Below the pieces are notes generated by a model, which saw only the letters and a program-made list of their open reading frames with translations, was not told the origin of the DNA and made no database searches. Shown here one piece after another: positions 34,857-46,545 of a stretch of 64,000 nt of DNA. The stretch covers positions 15,686,001 to 15,750,000 of the forward strand of contig OX344751.2 of the NCBI GenBank assembly GCA_947034885.2, in the 5' to 3' direction. Origin of the DNA: Thuidium tamariscinum. Lineage: Eukaryota > Streptophyta > Bryopsida > Hypnales > Thuidiaceae. The stretch's first letter is position 1. Every line of letters starts with the position of its first letter. The translations under genes were made by a program, and so were the position numbers.

Positions 34857-36440
34857 TTCCCCTCGCACTAGTCTGAACATTTGTAATGATTTACGCTGTT
34901 GAAGAATTAAAAGTGTCAAATTCATAAACAAGTCAATACGTCCCCATTGAATCCACAGAGAATATTCCACACTCCATCCAACTCTTAACCTTAAGCAACT
35001 ACCGACCAACCAGCTACACCCTGTCTCAACCAAACTAGTCTCCAAAGACACCCATCTCCATCTGCATAGCTTACATGATGTTATGTCGGGTGGACATACC
35101 TCGTAACAGGACCACAAAAATCCAACTAGTCGGTACACTACGATAGCGACATAGCCTCCTTGAAAAACATCTCATAAGCCTTGAGACTCCACGCCCGGTT
35201 ACAGGCAATTACTCTCCTTCTCAACCTGCGCCAACGCAACCAACGACGACAAAGTCAAAACACATAAAATAAAAATCCTACAACACGATTGCCGAACTAA
35301 CCTCGCCTGAAGAAACGCTTCAAAGGAACGTGAAGGTCTGACGGAAACAAAACTGCACGAAACTCTAGAAAACGAGAAGAAACTAAACCAAACACTACCA
35401 TATTACTCAAACGCACAATCCTATTCCTAACCCTCACTTCTCCTGCGCTACTAAACTAAACAATGTCCAGAAACAAACCACTTATCAGTACCACTGATCA
35501 CACTGGCTCTCATTCAACGCCCCATGAACAATGTCGAACACCGACCTCAAAAAACTCCAAACCCCTCTTTGAAACCAGATTATTCTGGGCGGGAGACCAA
35601 TCGTCACATCGCTATCGAACCGCCTACACCAAAGCAGCACGTACATCAGACTCGCAAAGGAAGAATCTCAAACCTAACGCAAACTCGACGCCGAAAGATC
35701 CTAAAGACCCCAGAAGTTCGAAACTCTCATCCCTATCCCGCCTTCCCGCAACAAAGCCCTGACGACAACACTTGCCGTGAGTCCCCCCAGGAAAGCACAA
35801 CTCGAAAAATCCCGAAAGTTTCGGCACACTAAGTCTGGCGAAGGGGAGGATCCAAATCAAAAGCAAGTGTATCCAGTTCAGCCAAATCAACCCACTTTCT
35901 CAAATGGCCTACTGCCTGACGAGCGAAGCTCACCGTAGACGGAAACCGAGCATCGCACTGGAATGGGGGGTAAAGCTTGAGGTGTGCGCGGGGAAACTTG
36001 GACTCTCGAGGAAGGAGACCGGCAATTTTCGCAAAGGGTGGTGGGGACTCGGCATGAGTTAGTGGAAGCTACTGTAGGTCTACTGCTTTGAGCTCCAAGT
36101 ACAGTGGTAGGGCGGAAAACGAGGCTAAATTTAGAGGGGGCGCTACTAAAGGACCTTTTGGGAGTATAAGGAAATAATGAGAGTGCTGAATTTTAGTGTT
36201 GAATTTGAAGTGGGGGCATTTTTAGCAGTCTTTGTTAGCTTCACGAAAGTGACGCAATGGCGTGGTAGCAGTCCTGTTTTGGGTTCTGTTTGTCGTGCAT
36301 GTCTTATTATTTCCCTTTTTGTAAGGGACTTCCATCATGGTGTTTTCCTCCTTAATAATTATTATAACTGAGCCCAATTTGACTTTGGTTCTAGCAGCTA
36401 CGTGCCATTACTCTGAAGACGTTCCCTGCTTGTTCCCTGC
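34857..36440. other. Moderate-GC intergenic region, no confident gene
   Basis: Short frames exist on both strands (35463-35762 +, 35524-35832 +, 35624-35890 -), but they overlap in the same bases, lack family motifs and have low-complexity composition. A stretch at about 36000-36055 resembles 27808-27870 in the methyltransferase intron ('gaggaagg-gac-ggcaatttt' and 'gtggtgggg'), so part of this region may be repeat. Confidence 0.4.
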
Positions 36441-37850
36441 ACTCCATTTCAACGGGACAATTGGTCATGAGATTAACCCTTGAACAACGAACTAGTGGCT
36501 GTGGAAATCATGCATTTTGATACCATGTGACATCATGTACTTTGAGTAAGCGAAATATACTCATTGAAAGTCCAAGTACTTTAGGAGATCTCTCCATTTC
36601 ATCCCTAATATCAAGGATGAATAGTTGCACTTATGTCCTACAAGGGAAGATTCCTCATAACATTCAGTAGCCCATAAAAGGACTGCCTTTCCCTTGGTGA
36701 AGTCCCCATCACCTAATTTCATTTGACATTTCTTGGAGTTGCAACTTTAGTTACTGAATGGTGTGGAATACCATTGGTGCTGGATGGAATGGTGTGGGAT
36801 ATTCCACACCATTTCATCCGCTAGGAGGCCGTATGGCAGGCTAGTACTGAATGTAATGCTTGTCATTCATGAGACGCAAAATGTCCACTTCAGTGTTTAA
36901 TGGATAATCCTATAAAGACACGGCTCCCATGACCACAATATTCACTACAACGGTCACTAAACTTCTTTAATTGTTGGACTCACATATGCATCTTCTTATT
37001 CTTCAATTGATAGTGAAGTCATCCATCAAACCACTTCAATCCTTAGCATCTTTACAAGGTTAAGGAAGACAAGCCTATTAACTCCTCCTTGATTTCAATG
37101 CTCATGAGATTAAACTTGAAATGTCAAGGGGGACATTTTGTTTCCAATAGACAATAGAGAGTCTTTGTATATAGGACAAAAGTGCAACTATTCATCCTTA
37201 TAATTTTTTGAGGAAAGGAGAGATTTTTATAGTAGTTTGACTTCTATTGAGCACTTTTGGATTTTTTTTTAAACCAATGATTTCCATTGTATTAAAATGG
37301 ATGATTTCCATAGTCACTAGTCTACTTTTTAAAGGTTAAGGATGACAAGCTTACCTATTACCACCTTGATTAGTAATCTGAGTATCTTGGGGCCAACTCT
37401 AGGAGGGGCATATATTTTTTCAAATGTGTGTGCTTGTTTTATGAATCAAAACCAAGTGGACTTTTAATTTTTCAATTAAAATTGTGAGTTCTATGAATAT
37501 GTGAAGTAGTATGTTGTAAAATTACAAAATCACTGATAAAGAAGTGTCATGAACATTCTATAAACAACCCATGATCCCCCTCCCATGATTCAAAAGGTAC
37601 TCAAGTGCTCACCATTAAAGGATTGACATGTTATTCCTTATTGGCACTAATGCAATGATTTGTTAGAAAATGAATGGATTTAAATGAGATTTTGGTAGAA
37701 TTGGGCCAAAACATGATGATGGAAAATAAGAAACTAGTAGAAGTGGGCTAGCCTACTTTGTGCTATTGTTGTAGAATAAGTTATACTTGGTTAATTTGTA
37801 TAATAAACAAGCACTGACATGTTGATAAAATATAGAAAAAACACAAGTAT
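36441..37850. other. Start of the gene-poor repeat block
   Basis: It contains the repeat shared with 2878-3062 (36470-36660), a perfect-looking small cruciform at 36782-36819, and an inverted pair at 36612-36641 / 37171-37199 sharing 'aaggatgaatagttgcactt'. The inverted pair suggests a TIR-type element of about 590 bp. No host gene is seen. Confidence 0.5.
36782..36819. repeat. Small cruciform-forming palindrome
   Basis: Arms GGATGGAATGGTGTGG and CCACACCATTTCATCC (16 bp, one mismatch) around a 6-base loop. A half copy (gaatggtgtggaata) lies just upstream at about 36757. Confidence 0.75.
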
Positions 37851-38820
37851 ATCCTCAATCTTTAAAGGTTTTTGACTATGTTTTCACCAAAATTGTCATT
37901 TCTAGTCCAAGTACCAAATTTTAGGAGGGGGGGAAAATTGACACATCTAACCATAGGATCTTTTAGTGTGCTAGATTAAGAAGATGTGGAAAAAATTAGG
38001 AATTGCCACCATGTCGGTTGTGAGGTATTAGTGTTTGAATGGACAAAAATCTATTTTAAATTGTGGCCTTGTAAAAATAAAATTGCACTTCAAACAGTTA
38101 CATTTGTATGAAAAAATGTCCAAAATAGTGTTTACTCTATCGATTCACTTTTCAAGGCAAGTTGGCTACATGCTTGAAAAAATTTGAATCATTTGGAATT
38201 GTATAATATATAGGAAAAAAATAGTAAGTAGAAAAAAGTAAAAAATGCTTCAAATTACAAAATTCTTATGAATTTATCTATAGAATTGAAAAATGCCAAT
38301 CCCAATGGTTGAAATGTTGTAATAAACAATCTACACCCAATGTTCATATTTTCTTTCAAAAAAATTTAATAATTTAATAAAATAAAAGGACTTCAAAGTT
38401 TATCTTAGAGTAGACATTCCACAACTACCCACAAACTACTATCAAACTAACTGAAACTCCTATAACTTTCATTTCATTAATCAAAATGGAATGATTCAAA
38501 GCTTTCCACATATATATTGATCTTCAAAACCAATTTCATTTTTTTATGTTTATAGGACCTCCAAGAGATGCTTACGCTCTCAATAGAAGGAGATTCAGCA
38601 TTCTCTTGAGAACATCCATGCCCCCTTTCGCTAAGATTTCACCTACCAAATCCTTTGTGGCAAGTCCTTTGTGTTAGGTCTCATGAAGAGCTTTTGCGGG
38701 ATCAATAGCAAATTCATCTAGTTTCAATGTGTATATAGGAACTTTATGGAATTCAAAATAATATTTTTTTAAATTTGCCTACAAAGATTGGAAACACTAT
38801 TTTGGACATCGATAGAGTAA
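37851..38820 (+). mobile_element. TIR element family C (TTAACCCCTAAAGG), diverged copy
   Basis: It starts 'ctttaaaggtttttgactat' and follows the full internal order of 51771-52710 (ttttcaccaaaa, accaaattttagg, aagatgtgg, ggtattagtgtttgaa, atgtccaaaa, tagtaagtagaaa, aacaatc, aaaatggaatgattcaaag). The right end is unclear: an internal piece (tgtccaaaatagtgtttact, 38113) recurs inverted near 38793. Non-coding. Confidence 0.6.
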
Positions 38821-39744
38821 ACACTATTTTGGTAGAAGAAGAGATGGTATAGTTGCAACAATTTACAAAGATGATGAATGATACTCTAGACATCCTATGA
38901 AATTCATTGGAGGGTTGTACTATATTAGTTAGTCTTCAAAGACATTGAGCCAAGATTCAAACATCCTATAGATGTCGTGAAGATGATTCTCTACAAAGTT
39001 GTGAATTCTTAGAGGTTTCTATATTCTAGCGTAGAGGGCAAGAAGATTATATAGAGTCCGCTTGTGAATTCTTCTCCTAATGATGGAACTATGCAAATTC
39101 TTCAATCTTACTTTATTCCACCTTGTCAATGATCTTCAAATTAAGCTCCACTTTTGACAATTTGATCGATATACTGGACATGTGGTTAGGAAGAAGGTAT
39201 TGCCACTACTTTAAAAATTTTAACCTAAATTATAATTTTAGGTCATCAATTTACTTGATGTAATATTTGATTATTGAGGTTTGAGTTTTGGTGCACATCA
39301 AAATAACACTTGCATTCCTAAATTTTGTGATTTGTTTCTTGTTTTTTTGTTGATGTTGTATGTGATGGAGCTAGACAATGCAAAAGTTATGAAGCTCCAA
39401 AGTTTTGGTGTTAGATAATTTTAAACCAATGTTTAGGTAATCTAAATCCTCTTTATTAAGATTTACCCACTTTTAAATATTTGAGGGCATAGATTATGGA
39501 TATCCCTACTTTAGCGACCAATTTATCCAATTATTTGTATTGGAAAACCTTCAATTTTGTAAGTGAGACTTGTAGAACATTGAAATATTGTAGGAAAATG
39601 TGAGCTTCAATTTGTCACCTAGAACTCATTTTTCTTTGTTTTTTGCAAAGTATAGTGTGAAGAATAGTATGAAAAGTCCCCAAAAGAGTGTAAAATCAAA
39701 ATAGATATGTTACATGCCAATATAGTATTTGGTCACATTTTGAG
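38821..39744. other. AT-rich tract, no gene
   Basis: No coding frame and no clear element boundary recognised. Confidence 0.5.
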
Positions 39745-40003
39745 CATTAGGGGGGATTTGAGGCCTTTAGAAGCCCATTTTGAGACTGTTCCTAAAATTG
39801 TTCTCGTAATTTCTAGCCACTATCAGTCAGCAATTACTTAAAAAAAATTTAATTTTAAAATTTGGGGTCCTAGAATGTGAAAAAAGGTCCAAAAAAATTT
39901 CAAAAAATAATTGATGAGGTGGCACTCTCTCAACCACGTCGAATCTGCATTCCTGCAGTCCTAGAACTTGTAGTCTTCCAGAGGCCTCAAATCTCTTTTA
40001 ATG
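39745..40003 (+). mobile_element. TIR element family A, copy 5
   Basis: Left end CATTAGGGGGGATTTGAGG, right end CCTCAAATCTCTTTTAATG. Internal 'gtggcactctctcaaccacg' corresponds to the gacgtggc...cgaccacat block of copy 1. No target duplication seen. Confidence 0.75.
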
Positions 40004-40200
40004 GTATTTTTATCCAATTAAATTGAAATCTCACTTGTAAATAGGTTACAAAATCCAAATAATGCACATATTTGGTAGATTTATCTAAAACAGCCCTACC
40101 AATCATGTATATGATGAAGTTGGCTAAAATAGGTTAAAGAAAACTTGGTGAGAATCCTTGAAGCCAAGTTTACAGATAGGTTTTAAGTTCCCAATCGATT
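40004..40200. other. Short AT-rich spacer
   Basis: Sequence between a family A element and the LTR-like block; nothing recognised. Confidence 0.4.
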
Positions 40201-40865
40201 TCCACTTTTAGTCAAAAACCCGATTCTTAGTCTACATGTTGAAAAATATCTCAACGAATCGGTGAAGGGAATCTATAGCAAAAAGGTGATGTTATCAAGT
40301 TGAAATCATACTAGAAATTCAACAGCAAAGTCACTTTGCCAAGATTCCTTTGATGTAAAAGATTTCCTAGAACTCAATAATTGAAAGATGGTATAGGATT
40401 TTACTCTCCTTGGACAATTGTGTAGAGCTTAGATTTGGGCCTACACATCTTTTTTGGAATTCTATGGGAGGTCTGTGAGCCCCGTCATTGTCACTCAGGC
40501 CTCGGATTTTTCTTTTTTTCGCTTATTGCTCATATTTAGGGTTATTATGGTTAAAAATCAACTAAAAAGAGTGTTTGTAGTAGGATTGATACAATCCCCG
40601 GTGGGAATACAGAATTGGTTAGAATCACACCAAAGTCCCTTAAAGGACTCTTTAGAATCAAGTTCTACATCTTATCAGGAGATTAGGAATGATATTACAC
40701 GCTTACCAGGAGATGGCATGAACTAATAGTCGAAAGACAACTTAGGGCCAGAATATCAAGACAAGCCCTATCGGACTTCTCAGGAAGAATCTTAGCGGAA
40801 TTTGGCTAAGTGGAGGTCACGAGATTCCGGTAGTCACTCAAGAGCGTCACAGCGAAGCCAATGCA

Positions 40866-40965
40866 TGGAGATTCCCTTATACGTGAATGATTCCTCCCCG
40901 GAGGAATTAACTCAACTCGTGGAGATTCCCTTACGGGAATGATTCCTCCCCGGAGGAATTAATTC
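40866..40965. repeat. Direct repeat of about 50 bp with internal palindrome
   Basis: Two copies of 'tggagattccctta', then 'gaatgattcctccccggagg', then 'aattaa'. Each contains the palindrome TTCCTCCCCGGAGGAA. The first copy has a small insertion. Confidence 0.8.
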
Positions 40966-42309
40966 GACCCTAGTACAATTTCTACTTTAATTAGACAGTG
41001 TATGTTTCTAGCAGAACCTTGCACTTGTCATAAGGGGGCTTCCTGGAAGATCCCCTAAAAGTTTCGTGATTTTCTGGATTACAGAAATGACTCCATGGGA
41101 AGTCAACTACTTTCATCGGCAATTGGAAATTCATAGAAAATTCCACGGTGATGGTAAAATCCCACTAAAAATTAGGATAGCATGTTTTAGCATAAATAAG
41201 CATCCTGCCAATTTTCAAAGACATTCTGACAGCGGCAAGTACTAGAACCAGCGGCGGCAACGACTTTTCTAGGTTTTTACCAAAATCTTGGTGAGTTGAC
41301 CGGCGTTTTGGGAGCATACAGTGTCCGATTTGAGTCAACTTAGACTCTTTTCCAACATTCTCGGACCTTCCCGACAACCCTAGCTAGTCAAAACCTTTGG
41401 AAAAAATCAATTCCGAAAGATGGATTTTCCACCCTTTTTACCGGTTCATAAATGTTAGCTTTTGAGCTCAATTAGGTTCTGGAAGTAAGGGGTAGGGGTT
41501 CCTTTAGACTAATTTGGGTCTTCCGGAGCTAATGGCGCTGTCCGTTTGGCGGTCGGACCATTTCTCCAAAAGTTAGAATAGCTACAGCAGTAGGGTAGAA
41601 TTTTAAATCGTTAAATTGGTTTTTTCTTAAGTTGTTTTGTTCGTAATTTGAGGGGGGAGGAGGCCTTGGAAATGTATAAAAGGCCTCCCCCTCCCCTCAT
41701 TCCACACCTTCATACCTCATTTTCATTGACAACTCTTTTATCAAACCTTCAATTCTATTCCAAAAGACTCTTTTCATTACCAAACCTCTCTTCAAACCTT
41801 TTCTTATACTATTTGCTTCCATTCCATCATACCTCTCATTGTCTCAATTCTCCATGACAAGTGATACTCTTGCAAGGTTGGCATCCACCACTCTTGTCTT
41901 CTGACACACTTGATTTTCCATTAGTGTTTTATGTTGAAGATTGATACCTACACCATTCGATTTAAGTCTTTTGACAAGGGATTCACAGCCTGGATTGGCT
42001 TATTGAGGATCCCCCTAAGCTTAAATGGGTGATTTGGGTCCCTATTGCACCAAGGAATTTGATCCACACTTCTTTTAGCAGAGTCTTGGTGAAATCATCT
42101 TAAATTTTGGTTCCACACCGCTAGTACGGCGAAGCTTCGCACCCCCACTGAATAATTCCTTAGAAAATAGAGACCTTTTGTTTCTTTTAGCTAGCCCCAG
42201 GTTATGAATTATAAGCACCAACTCCGGTTTAGTTTTGGTTGTAAGGGTCTCCATTAAGGAGACCCAATATTGGCTTGGGAATACCAGGTTGGGGTTAACC
42301 AAGATTTAG

Positions 42310-42985
42310 AACCCAGCAGCTAGCATACCAGACCTCAAAAGGCCAGTAGTAGCCAACTGAACGGTAGCCAGTCCGAACAGTAGCCAATCCGAACAGTAAG
42401 CCAGCCGGCAGGCAGCCGGTGCCACGTGGCCGCATGGCAGCCCATTCACTCCTTACCGACCCCCCAGCACACTCAGTCAGTTGCTTGCCTGAGGGGGGTC
42501 GGCCAATTTTCTCACATACATCACCATTAGGAAGACCGAATTGGGAAACCAAAAGGGTCCAGGGCCAATTAATTTGGCCACTATTAGTGTGTGGGAAAAG
42601 ACTAGAATTCAGGGAATGAAGGACTCCCAATTCAAACCCAGTTAAGGGAGAGGATAATTTAGTGTTGGGAAGTCTGAGTGGGAGTTTAGTGTGAGAATTA
42701 CAAGTCAGAGGAGGTGAGAGTTCCAAAAATCAATTAGAAGGAAGGGAGCCAGTCCAGCATCCAAGTTGGGTTAACCAAGTTCAACATCCAGCACCCAAGT
42801 TAGCATACCAGACCTCAGAAGGGAGGGGCTGGTCCAGCATCCAGCACCCAAGCAGCATACCAGACCTCAAAAGGGAGAGCTGGTCCAGCATCCAGCACCC
42901 AAGCAGCATATCAGACCTCAGAAGGGAGGGCTGGTCCAGCACACCAACACCCAAGCAGCATATCAGACCTCAGGGGGTAGTGCTG
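42310..42985 (+). repeat. Minisatellite, 'agcataccagacctcag' family
   Basis: From about 42770 a unit of roughly 57 bases recurs about four times: 'ggtccagcatccagcaccca', 'agcagcat(a)ccagacctca', 'gaaggga-g-gct'. Later units carry 'catatcagacctcag'. A stray unit lies upstream (42318-42336), and 42360-42420 has its own 'gccaatccgaacagtaagcc' short repeat. GC-rich relative to its surroundings. Confidence 0.8.
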
Positions 42986-45232
42986 GGTCAACGGCCGTTG
43001 ACCAGGCCTCACCACCATCTCCAGGCCACCTCCAGCACAGAACTCTCCTCCCAACTCACAGAGCCCTCACAGAGCCTCCATACAGTCTAAGCTCACTTGA
43101 TTCAGAGGACACAATTTGATCTCACTCAAATTCGAAGTCACAAGTACACACAAGGGCAAGTTGGAATGAGAGACTAGTAGTATAGAGAGAGTTAGACATA
43201 GTATTCCGTATTTGACCATTAAACTATAGTTGAATTTGACTTTGGAAACATAGTTTAGAATTGTTAGGAAGTCAAACAATAAAAAACGAAAATAAAAGAA
43301 TCAATTGACTTAGAGACACTTTAGAATAGTTCCAAATTAGAAGAGAATTAGAAAAAAGCTTAGTTGTCTTGGAGTTGACTTTTACGTCCATTAGCAACTA
43401 ATTTCAAAAGTTAGATTGCACTAGGATATTTTATAAGTTGACTTTGGAACCATTTTAAAGAAAAGGAAGAAGCTCAAAAGATCAAGGAAGTTATAAAACA
43501 AGTTGGAGTAACAAGGAAGATTCTTGGAGGAAAAAACCGTAGTCAAAGGCATTCAACCAAAGCACAAGGAACACCAAGATGGAGGTGGAGCGGGCGCAAA
43601 TTGGATTAATCGGCGAATCACACGAAGACCTCGGAAGCACCATGATGGAGGTTAGTCTTTGAAACCCTTTTTTCTCCATTTTTTCCGTAATTCACTTTTA
43701 GCCATAGAATTCAGCTATCAATTAGTAAGAATTTAGAAGTAACCAAGGTCCAACACCATAAAAATTAGACAAAGCTAGAAGAAACAGGAAGTTTAGATTT
43801 TTGATTTAGAAGTACAAGAAGAAGTTGAAAGTTAGAAGCAAGTCCAAGAAAAAGTAGTTGACAAGTAAATTTTGAACCAGTCAATGGTCAAAATTTACCG
43901 TAAAAGGAAAAAGTTAATTCTATTAAGGGGAGCCCTAAATTAACCATTCAAACATCCAAAGTTAAAACAAGGAAAGAATAGTACTCCAATTGGACTACAA
44001 AATAATTAGAAGACAAGCCAGGGATAACATCCTTTAGAAAATATCTTAGAACATAAAAAACCCAAGAATACCTGGAATCATATCAACAAACAAGACGTCA
44101 GAATTAGGTGAAGTCCTGACTAGAGCCTTGGCTTATTTGGATAGACCAATAAGGATTGACCAAGGCTAATGAAACCCTAGGATGGAAGTTATTTCTGCTT
44201 AAGCAAACGCAAGCGGGTTGATTAGGAGTAGGAATTAGGAAGATCCATTGCTTAGAAGGCACAACTGGATTACACGTAGGTTAGACACCCGTTAAAGATC
44301 ACTCACAAAACAACAGAACCCGGTTGTGTACACTTTATTCCAAGGGTGGGAATAAAGCGCCCACAAGGTCTTACAAAAAGTCTTCAAATTTTTGGATACT
44401 TGGAATATACCTCTCTAGATAGTCAATTACTTTAACCTTCAACAAAAAATTCTTAGAAATTATTCAAATTGCGGTAAAATCTTACTAAAAATTAGGGTAG
44501 CTTAATTTATGTTAATAAAAAGCTCCAACAAGTTTCAAAAAAATTTGATAGCCAGAAGTATCTAAACTAATGAGATCCTCCCCAAACCGGCAAATTTAAA
44601 TATTATGGTGGAATTTGACCGACATTTCGGATGCCTACGGAATCAGAATGAGGTCCAAGTTAGGTATTTTCTTATTTCCTTACACTAACTAAAGACCCTA
44701 GTTTATTTATTTTTCTCAGAAAAGTCAAACTCCAAAAGTTGGATTTTTATTCTTTTTGGTTGTTAAGTCGACACTAGGATTCATTGAGTTTTAGTGTAAA
44801 AAAAAGGGGAGAGTGGTTTTTCATGATAAAAATTAGCCTTTTGAAGCAATGACCCAATCCGTTTGTGATTTGGATTTAATTTTCAAAAGTTAGAAAATGA
44901 ACAATTGTAAAAAGTTAAAAATGGTTAAATTAGAATGAAAATCCTAAGTGATAAGATTACCATGATAAAATGAGAAGAGGTGGGTTTCCTTAAAAGAGTA
45001 TATATGGGCATCTACTTCTCTCTAAAAACACCCCTTGTAGCCATTTTCTGACCATGTATACACATGTGTACACATTTGTCCAGTCAAGCTCCTATTTTGT
45101 ACCTTTGTTAGAACATTGACAGACTTTGGGGTCAATTCAAGTTTTGCTAACCTTTTGATGTGTTTTGTTGGAGTTTTTAAAATACACTACTATGAGATTT
45201 ATAATGGAATAATTCAACCTACATTAAATTAT

Positions 45233-45530
45233 TAAGATAAACTACCTCATCAAGGATAGAATGGGATCAAGTCCATTGTAGGCAAAATTATAATGATGGT
45301 GTGGTAGACTATCCCATTGTGGTCAAAATTGTAGTGATGGTGTACATTTGAGGAAATGAATGTACACCACCAATACAATTTTGTCTATAGTGAACTTGCT
45401 CCAATTTTAATTGTAATGGGGAAGTTTACCTTATACATTCAAGTTTCGAAATGTACACTACCTTCTCAATTTTGACCACAATGACAATGAGCTTGCTTCC
45501 ATCTTGTTCATAATGGGGTACTTTATCTTA
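45233..45530. mobile_element. TIR element family E (MITE-like, 298 bp)
   Basis: The left end reads TAAGATAAACTACCTCATCA; the complement of the right end reads TAAGATAAAGTACCCCATTA. The similarity continues inwards for about 45 bases (ATGGGATCAAG / ATGGAAGCAAG, then TCCATTGT / CTCATTGT). The interior repeats 'tggtgtaca' in both directions. Non-coding, so it can fold as one long imperfect hairpin. Confidence 0.7.
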
Positions 45531-45706
45531 GTAGGTTACACAAGCAACGTTCAAAATATTTGCTTGCACTTCAGGGGCCTCAACAATTAATATACTGAAT
45601 TTTTTTAACCAGTCAACACTTGAACAGTTTCATGGAATCTATTCGTGACTTACCCCAGTTGCTTGTTGTGAGTGGCCTGAGTTTCATTTACAGAAGCCAT
45701 GTACAG

Positions 45707-46083
45707 TGGAAACACCCAAAACCGTCCAAATAAGGAATTCATCATGGTTGGAGGCATCTTTTTCTAAAACTGATATTTTTCTAGTATTAGCGAGAGAAAA
45801 TCATGAATATTCAAAAAAAAAAAAATTGAAATCAGTATGTAATTTCTACAAATTTTCAAAGAGTTGGCTCCCTAGACCACTGGAACCGTTCTATAGGTGT
45901 TCCTTAAACTGAACTCTGTTGAAATCAGTTGTCAATGAATGAAAATTATACATGTGTCTTCAAACTACGTCAGCAAATTAGAGTTAAACACTTGTCAAAC
46001 ACTTTAATGGACGCTCATGGACAGATTTAGTGACACTCTAGGGACGTGGAATAGGTACAGGGACGGAAATGGGTGTTTCTCCC
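45707..46083. mobile_element. TIR element family F, copy 1
   Basis: The left end reads GTGGAAACACCCAAAACCGT; the complement of the right end reads GGGAGAAACACCCATTTCCG. The same ends and interior occur at 53477. The short frame at 45706-45912 lies wholly within it and is not a gene. Confidence 0.75.
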
Positions 46084-46250
46084 TTAAGTTACCTCACAAC
46101 CATGAAACAATAATCTACTAAGCTTAGCTCTGGATTTTGCACTGATTTATATGGCTTTGATTGCTTGCTTGCTTTGAGACAAGTAGTTTGTTTTGTTTGC
46201 TTTGTTTGTCACGTTGAGATCTTGCAACCTTTGCATCCCTCAGTTGCGTG

Positions 46251-46545
46251 CTTGGTACTGTTGGAAAGCTCTCAGCGAGGAGGGGTGCACGGGCTTAGTT
46301 TCATGGCATTCCAACTTGTAGTGTGAAAGTTATGGATTTTTGAATATTTTTGGTTTTAGAAAATTTAAAAATTAAAATTACTTTTACTTTGGTTTTAGTT
46401 GAAATCTTGTTACTATCAGAAAGCTCTTGGTGAGGAAGGGTGCACGGCCTTTGTTTCATGACATTCTGACTTAGGATGAGAAAGTTATTGAATTTCAAAG
46501 TTTTTATGCATTCAAAAATTAGATTTGACTATGGCAATGGCACAA
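46251..46545 (+). repeat. Two tandem copies of dispersed repeat G
   Basis: Units at about 46251-46370 and 46410-46545 share 'tact-t-ggaaagctct', 'gaggaggggtgcacgg', 'ttgtttcatg-cattc' and 'gaaagttat'. Further copies are at 48486-48600, 50672-50800 and 57098-57210. Some copies are followed by 'ggcaatggcacaaggc'. Nature unknown. Confidence 0.6.

Larger units (their letters stand above)
40200..45060 (+). mobile_element. Probable non-coding LTR-type retroelement remnant (LARD-like)
   Basis: Two parallel, diverged segments in direct orientation (about 41030-41700 and 44330-45030) share an ordered set of blocks ('ggtaaaatc-actaaaaattagg', 'gccaa', 'gtcaa', 'gttggattttt', 'tccgtttg', 'aaaagttagaa'). 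Each closes with a TATA-like box (TATAAAAGG at 41678; TATATATGG at 45001) and a C/T-rich tract (cctccccctcccc; acttctctctaaaaacaccc), as in LTR promoters. The 2.6 kb between them has no gag or pol frame but contains a minisatellite. Outer ends and primer-binding site were not found, so boundaries are approximate and the class is inference. Confidence 0.4.

Noticed and set aside
35463-35890. Overlapping frames of 88-102 codons on both strands
   Set aside because: Several frames share the same bases, none has a recognisable feature, and no splice pattern links them to others.
42295-42726. 143-codon minus-strand frame
   Set aside because: Falls in the minisatellite-bearing LTR-like region; biased composition and no domain.
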